Source: Gigantopelta aegis
Taxonomy: Eukaryota > Mollusca > Gastropoda > Neomphalida > Peltospiridae
DNA length: 64,000 bases
Direction: 5' to 3'
Assembly: GCF_016097555.1 (NCBI RefSeq)
Contig: NC_054713.1
Coordinates: 13,317,806-13,381,805, forward strand
Shown here: one piece after another, positions 59,548 to 64,000 of the stretch
How positions within the stretch are numbered: position 1 is the stretch's first letter
How the letters are laid out: every line of letters starts with the position of its first letter
Translations under genes and position numbers: made by a program
Notes under the pieces: generated by a model
The model's input: only the letters and a program-made list of their open reading frames with translations
What the model was told of the DNA's origin: nothing
Databases searched by the model: none

Positions 59548-60207
59548 AGCTGTTGTAATACGCTGTTATAATACGCTAATTGTGATAATATTACACTGTT
59601 TGTAATACGCTGTTATAATACGCTAATTGTGATAATATTACACTGTTTGTAATACGCTGTCATAATACGCTAATTGTGATAATATTACACTGTTGTAATA
59701 CGCTGTCATAATATGCTAATAATTGTGATAACATTACACTGTTGTAATACGATAATTGTAATAATATTACACTGTTGTAATACGCTGTCATAATACGCTA
59801 ATAATTGTGATAACATTACACTGTTGTAATACGCTAATTGTAATAATATTACACTGTTGTAATACGCTGTCATAATACGCTAATAATTGTGATAACATTA
59901 CACTGTTGTAATACGCTAATTGTAATATTACACTGTTGTAATACGCTAATTGTAATATTACACTGTTGTAATACGCTAATTGTAATAATATTACACTGTT
60001 GTAATACGCTGTCATAATACGCTAATTGTAATATTACACTGTTGTAATACGCTAATTGTAATAATATTACACTGTTGTAATACGCTGTCATAATACGCTA
60101 ATTGTAATATTACACTGTTGTAATACGCTAATTGTAATAATATTACACTGTTGTAAAACGCTGTCATAATACGCTAATTGTAATATTACACTGTTGTAAT
60201 ACGCTGT
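59548..60207 (+). repeat. 660-bp complex tandem array
   Basis: Units built from CTGTTGTAATACGC, TGTCATAATACGC and TAATTGTAATAATATTACA in changing order and number. Long frames on the - strand here (LAYYNSVIL) are artefacts of the array. Confidence 0.95.
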
Positions 60208-60624
60208 TTTTGTTTGTTTGTATTTTTATTGTTGTTGTTTTATTTGTGTTTATGTTTTTTTTTTTTTTGTTTTTTTTGGTGGGGAGGGGGGGGATTTTTG
60301 GGTTGTTGTATCTGAGCATTATATGTGAAATCCACCAAAAGCAGATAGCGAAAAGGGTGGTAATTAGAATTAATCTAATATGGCCGCCAGTACCAACTTC
60401 TGAGGAGGACTAGTAACTTATGCTTAGAATCAATTTGTTTTAACCAATAAACTATGTTTCAATCAATAACAACTCCTAAATGGTTGATATTAGATTTCAC
60501 AAATGTAACGTTATTCTGATTATGATGTATGCTGTTTTTGTGATTTCAGGCTCACGCGCGCACATGTTACGTCCCATCATAAAAGTTGGTAACTTCGGCG
60601 AATTCCGCCAGCATGGTAAATATA

Positions 60625-61001
60625 TTAAAGGGGCATTCCTGCGTTTGCTGCATTGTAAGGTGTTTCAGACTAATACAATATTTCAACGATTAAACTTACA
60701 TATTAAATATATTTTCTTGTTTAGAATATCAATGTCTGTATATTCAATATGTTTGTTGTCGTCTTAATATTTGTAAGAAGCCCAAACTGGATTTTGTCTT
60801 CAAATAATTTCGTACGTACGAAAAAAACCCATTTAGGAAATAAAATGAAATTTAACCTAGTACAAATATTAGAACGATCAGAAACACGCTTAATATATTG
60901 TATGCAGAAAAAATATTTGATATGTAATGACAGTCGTTAACATGTCTTTGTTAGTCGATAACATCTTAAATATTGCAGCAAACTCGGGAATGTCCCTTTA
61001 A
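60625..61001. mobile_element. palindromic TTAA MITE (MITE-1)
   Basis: TTAAAGGGGCATTCCTGCGT to 'AAACTCGGGAATGTCCC' with TTTAA; flanked by TATA-TTAA on both sides. Confidence 0.9.
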
Positions 61002-61337
61002 ATATATTAAAGCTGTAATATCTAGACTTTTTTTTTTTATTTAGCCTTTTAAAATAGACCATACACATCATTTTTCTTCCTGCGACACTCCATTCTTCGA
61101 TATCTTTTAGATCCAGTTGTTAATATAGATACTGTAGACTCATTTGGGAAGGAACACACATAGGAAGTGGGGTGGCAACCACACTGTTTATGAGCTGAGT
61201 TATGGGACGACAGAAAGAAAAAAAAGATGCGTTATTGGTAGGTGGAAATCCCCATCTCCCCGTCCCATCCCCGACTACGCCAGTGGTAAAATCTATTACT
61301 TCGTCTTTAGCTACGGAATGATGGGACGGTTTCTCTG

Positions 61338-61664
61338 AAGGAAGGAAGTATTTTATTTAACGACGCACTCAACACATTTTATTTACGGTTATATGGCGTC
61401 AAACATATGGTTAAGGACCACACAGATATTGAAAGAGGAAACCCGCTGTCCTCACTTCATGGGCTACTCTTTTCGATTAGCAGCAAGGGATCTTTTACAT
61501 GCACCATCCCACAGACAGTGTAGTACATGCCACGGTTTTTGTTACACCAGTTGTGGAGCACTGGCCGGAACGAGAAATAGCCAAATGGGTCCACCGACGG
61601 GAATCGATCCTAGACCGACCGCGCATCAAGCGAACACTTTACCATTGGGCTACGTCCCGGCCCT
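61338..61664 (-). mobile_element. full-length SINE, head I / tail I
   Basis: Reverse tail I 'TTTTATTTAACGACGCACTC', core, head I ending 'TTTACCATTGGGCTACGTCC'. Confidence 0.93.
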
Positions 61665-61879
61665 TGCTGATTTATATACCAGTGTATTAAAATACATGTC
61701 GGAAAATATGTTTTTCGTGTCAAGGCAGCTAATCATATACACTGATAGCGAAAACACACGAGTTTATTAAAACAGCAGCTGTGTTCGTATTTTGCATTAC
61801 GGAGACGACGTCATAATAATATGAAGCTGAGAGACGGTAGCTTTAAGATATGTTCCGTGTATTAGTTTCAACCTTTATG

Positions 61880-61972
61880 TTGCTTTATTTAACGACACCT
61901 GTAGGGTACATTCATTTATTAATCATCGGCCATTGGATGTCAAACATTTGATAATTCTGACCCGTAGTCTTA
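61880..61972 (-). mobile_element. SINE tail II fragment
   Basis: Reverse tail II 'TTATTTAACGACACCTGTAG' to 'TGACCCGTAGTCTTA'. Confidence 0.8.
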
Positions 61973-62251
61973 GTTTGATTTGACACAGTGCAACATAATA
62001 ATATATTATCAGATAATACAGAATCAGTCATTATCGGTCAAAATCAGGAAATTTGTCCTCGCAAGTAGTCTGCTATTTGACTGTTATTATTTCATGGCAG
62101 ACAGCTATGACGTGGCAACTATTTGACTGAAGTTGACAGGGGAGAGCATGTAGTTTGTAAACATGTGTAACTTGTTGACATTGAAAACTTGTTTGTGATC
62201 ATTCCAGCCCATGCAAAAGTAGTGCTTTTTGTGTTAAATGGGTGTACTCCG

Positions 62252-62811
62252 GCCAGCAATCTGATTAAAAGTAGCTCTACTGGTCTCACCAGTAGATCTA
62301 ACAGCATTGCGTGGACTCCCATGTTCATGTGACATTTCATCTATAAATAACAATTTAATTATCGACCAATTACACTTCGCCTTTTATAGCGTTATTCGGG
62401 AGCATACACATTCTAAAAATATCGAGCAAGACTATTTATGCAATAGGCGAACTTGTTGGTCTATTTCAACATTGAAAAAACAGGGAGAAAAGTGCAGTAA
62501 TAAGCTCTGGATTGTATACTAGTATAAACAGATTTTATGGCTATACCATCACAGGTTTTGTTTTCGTCTTGAAACGATTTTTATATAAAATTTTATATTG
62601 AAATTAGTTTCCGGCATACTTCGTAATTCACCCGAATCATTTCGTATACCCTCGGCACAATCCCGAATGTTTTCAAATTCTTTTCAAATCACTGGCATGA
62701 TTTTGCAAGTAAGGTTTTGATTGGTCGAATGAAAGGTCAACTGGACATGAGCTCCAACGGGCTGCTGTTAGATCCACATGTAATAGTGGAGCTAATTTTA
62801 ACTAGATTGTT
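62252..62811. mobile_element. repeat U, uninterrupted copy with inverted ends
   Basis: Left end CAATCTGATTAAAAGTAGCT with CTACTGGTCTCACCAGTAG; right end reads GCTGTTAGATCC then TGGAGCTAATTTTAACTAGA with TTG, its reverse. The interior matches 44186-44254 and 45229-45290. Confidence 0.7.
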
Positions 62812-63080
62812 CTGACATCTAGTTCACCCCACCCCTTCAAATAAAATGTGTACATATAAACGCAAACGCATGATTCGTATGTACGCACTGCGTGGGCGAA
62901 TTATTGGCACATTTATTTTAGTCCTTGGCCCAAATATTTGGTGAATAAGTGAACAAAATAATTTGGGGGCCGAATTTTCCAAAATTGATCTTTGCCGAAT
63001 GGTAAGTCATAAGTAGTCGAATAAACAAAGTTTTTAGTACATAATGGATAGGGACCACTCACACAGGATCTCCTCCACTC

Positions 63081-63112
63081 TATAAATATCAGAAGCCTTT
63101 CTGGAAGTCAGT
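63081..63112 (+). promoter_or_regulatory. TATA box and initiator pair
   Basis: TATAAATA at 63081-63088 and TCAGT at 63108-63112, about 29 bp apart, the normal metazoan core promoter spacing. It precedes the GC-rich coding-like segment. Confidence 0.55.
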
Positions 63113-63226
63113 ATATGAGTCAATGACCGCACTTCCAGTTATGCAGCCTTTGCAAGCAGTCGCAGTGGGTTGTACTCTGCAATTACCCCCCCCCACCCCC
63201 CACCCCCCCCATCTGGGGGGGGGGGG

Positions 63227-64000
63227 CTAATTGCTACTTACGGCTCCCTACTGGAGTATCGAGTCTCGTACACCGGGTCACGGGCAACCGTGACCTTGGT
63301 GTACGGAGACCGTATACAGAAGAAAGGAAGGTGGAGGAAGAGGAGACGTGCGCCAGCGGCGGCGCAGGGGGGGTCAAAACCGGTGGCTAAACCGGCGGCG
63401 GCGACTCCTTCTGCTCGACCGCCGAACGCCGCTCACCCGAGCAAGAAGACTGAAACAGAAGAGGTTCCGGCCCCGGATGTACCAGCTTCCACGCTAACGG
63501 CAGAGCCAGAGTTGACGGAGCTCGACACAGCGATCTGTGAAACCCCGATCAACCGGCCACCTGCACCACGATCTTCGTTAGCGCTTCCGGACTTGTCGCC
63601 GATTTTACAGGCGACAACCGTTGAGGCGCAGGCCCGGAAGGGGGCGGTTGCAAAGCGGAAGGCGACCACTCCCCCGAGTGGCAACAGAGACAGGCCAAGC
63701 CGACCGCAACAACAACCGCCGAAGCCGACCGATGATACAGCTGAAACTTGGTCACTGCAGGCCGGCCGGTTACAACAGCGCTACCACCAGCTGATCAAAA
63801 CAAAGGTCGAGGACGTCAGGCAGCTCATCAGCCCGCCTAAACATCACGCATACCACCCGTTACCAGCAAGTCGTGATGAAGGTGACTATGCTTTCCAACG
63901 TCTCAGGGTGCAGGAGGGCCACTTCGCAGTTTGCGTGACCATCAGGCGGTCCGGAGTTTACAACCAAGCGCTGCTGCTCCCAGAGATGGACAACCCAACA
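63227..64000 (+). CDS. unidentified GC-rich open frame, runs off the window
   Basis: 258 codons without a stop to the window edge. First part GLIATYGSLLEYRVSYTGSR, then a long Ala/Pro/Arg/Lys-rich, probably disordered stretch (APAAAQGGSKPVAKPAAATP; PSRPQQQPPKP), then a more ordered segment with LIKTKVEDVRQLISPPKHHA, YAFQRLRVQEGHFAVCVTIR and YNQALLLPEMDN. GC and CpG content are far above the rest of the window. No start is assigned because no suitable ATG lies in this frame. I do not recognise the family. It may be part of a mobile or virus-like element, or of a host gene; the C-terminal half is outside. Confidence 0.5.

Noticed and set aside
59788-60091. Repetitive LAYYNSVIL protein
   Set aside because: Produced by the tandem array at 59548-60207, which has no promoter or homology.

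Overview
The window is AT-rich nuclear DNA of an invertebrate animal, most likely a mollusc. It has spliced genes with GT-AG introns and a very dense load of tRNA-headed SINEs ending in 'TTAAATAAAACATTTC(CTTT)n' or 'GTTAAACAAAACAAACTTT', plus palindromic MITEs, a LINE fragment and many microsatellites. The taxon is inferred from the repeat style and gene structure, not from a search.

Left part (1-19.3 kb). The last coding exon of GABARAP (ATG8 family, autophagy) lies on the + strand at 1009-1074, followed by a long 3' UTR-like stretch. Facing it, on the - strand, is a complete ten-coding-exon gene for mitochondrial methionyl-tRNA formyltransferase (MTFMT, 19236 down to 5890). It was reassembled exon by exon and predicts about 546 residues. 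This is longer than the human enzyme because about 230 residues precede the catalytic domain.

Middle and right part (22-55 kb). Two tandem, same-strand (-) Cdc42 Rho-GTPase genes, each with four coding exons and 191 codons. Copy A (34896-27087) is canonical. Copy B (55046-49487) is a paralog with the same intron positions and an intact CVLL prenylation box. Coding exons 1-2 of A and B are about 97% identical at the nucleotide level, while exon 3 is only about 65% identical at the protein level. Copy B also carries Ser instead of Arg66 in switch II. A SINE-free 5 kb stretch below copy A is probably its 3' UTR.

Between the Cdc42 copies lie a LINE 3' fragment (40.4-41.4 kb), a 2.16 kb TTAA-flanked inverted-repeat element with a broken THAP domain and mirrored subterminal TGACGTCA sites (42023-44185), a 962 bp insert with a 12 bp target duplication, and a TA-flanked MITE with TIRs. 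The 62.25-62.81 kb region holds an uninterrupted relative of the sequence into which the 2.16 kb element and the 962 bp insert went.

The right edge (63.08-64.0 kb) changes to GC-rich, CpG-rich DNA with a TATA box/initiator pair and an open frame of at least 258 codons that runs off the window; its product is not recognised. The three recognised genes (autophagy, mitochondrial translation initiation, cell polarity/actin) have no evident joint pathway. The window's main interest is the Cdc42 duplication and the layered mobile elements.
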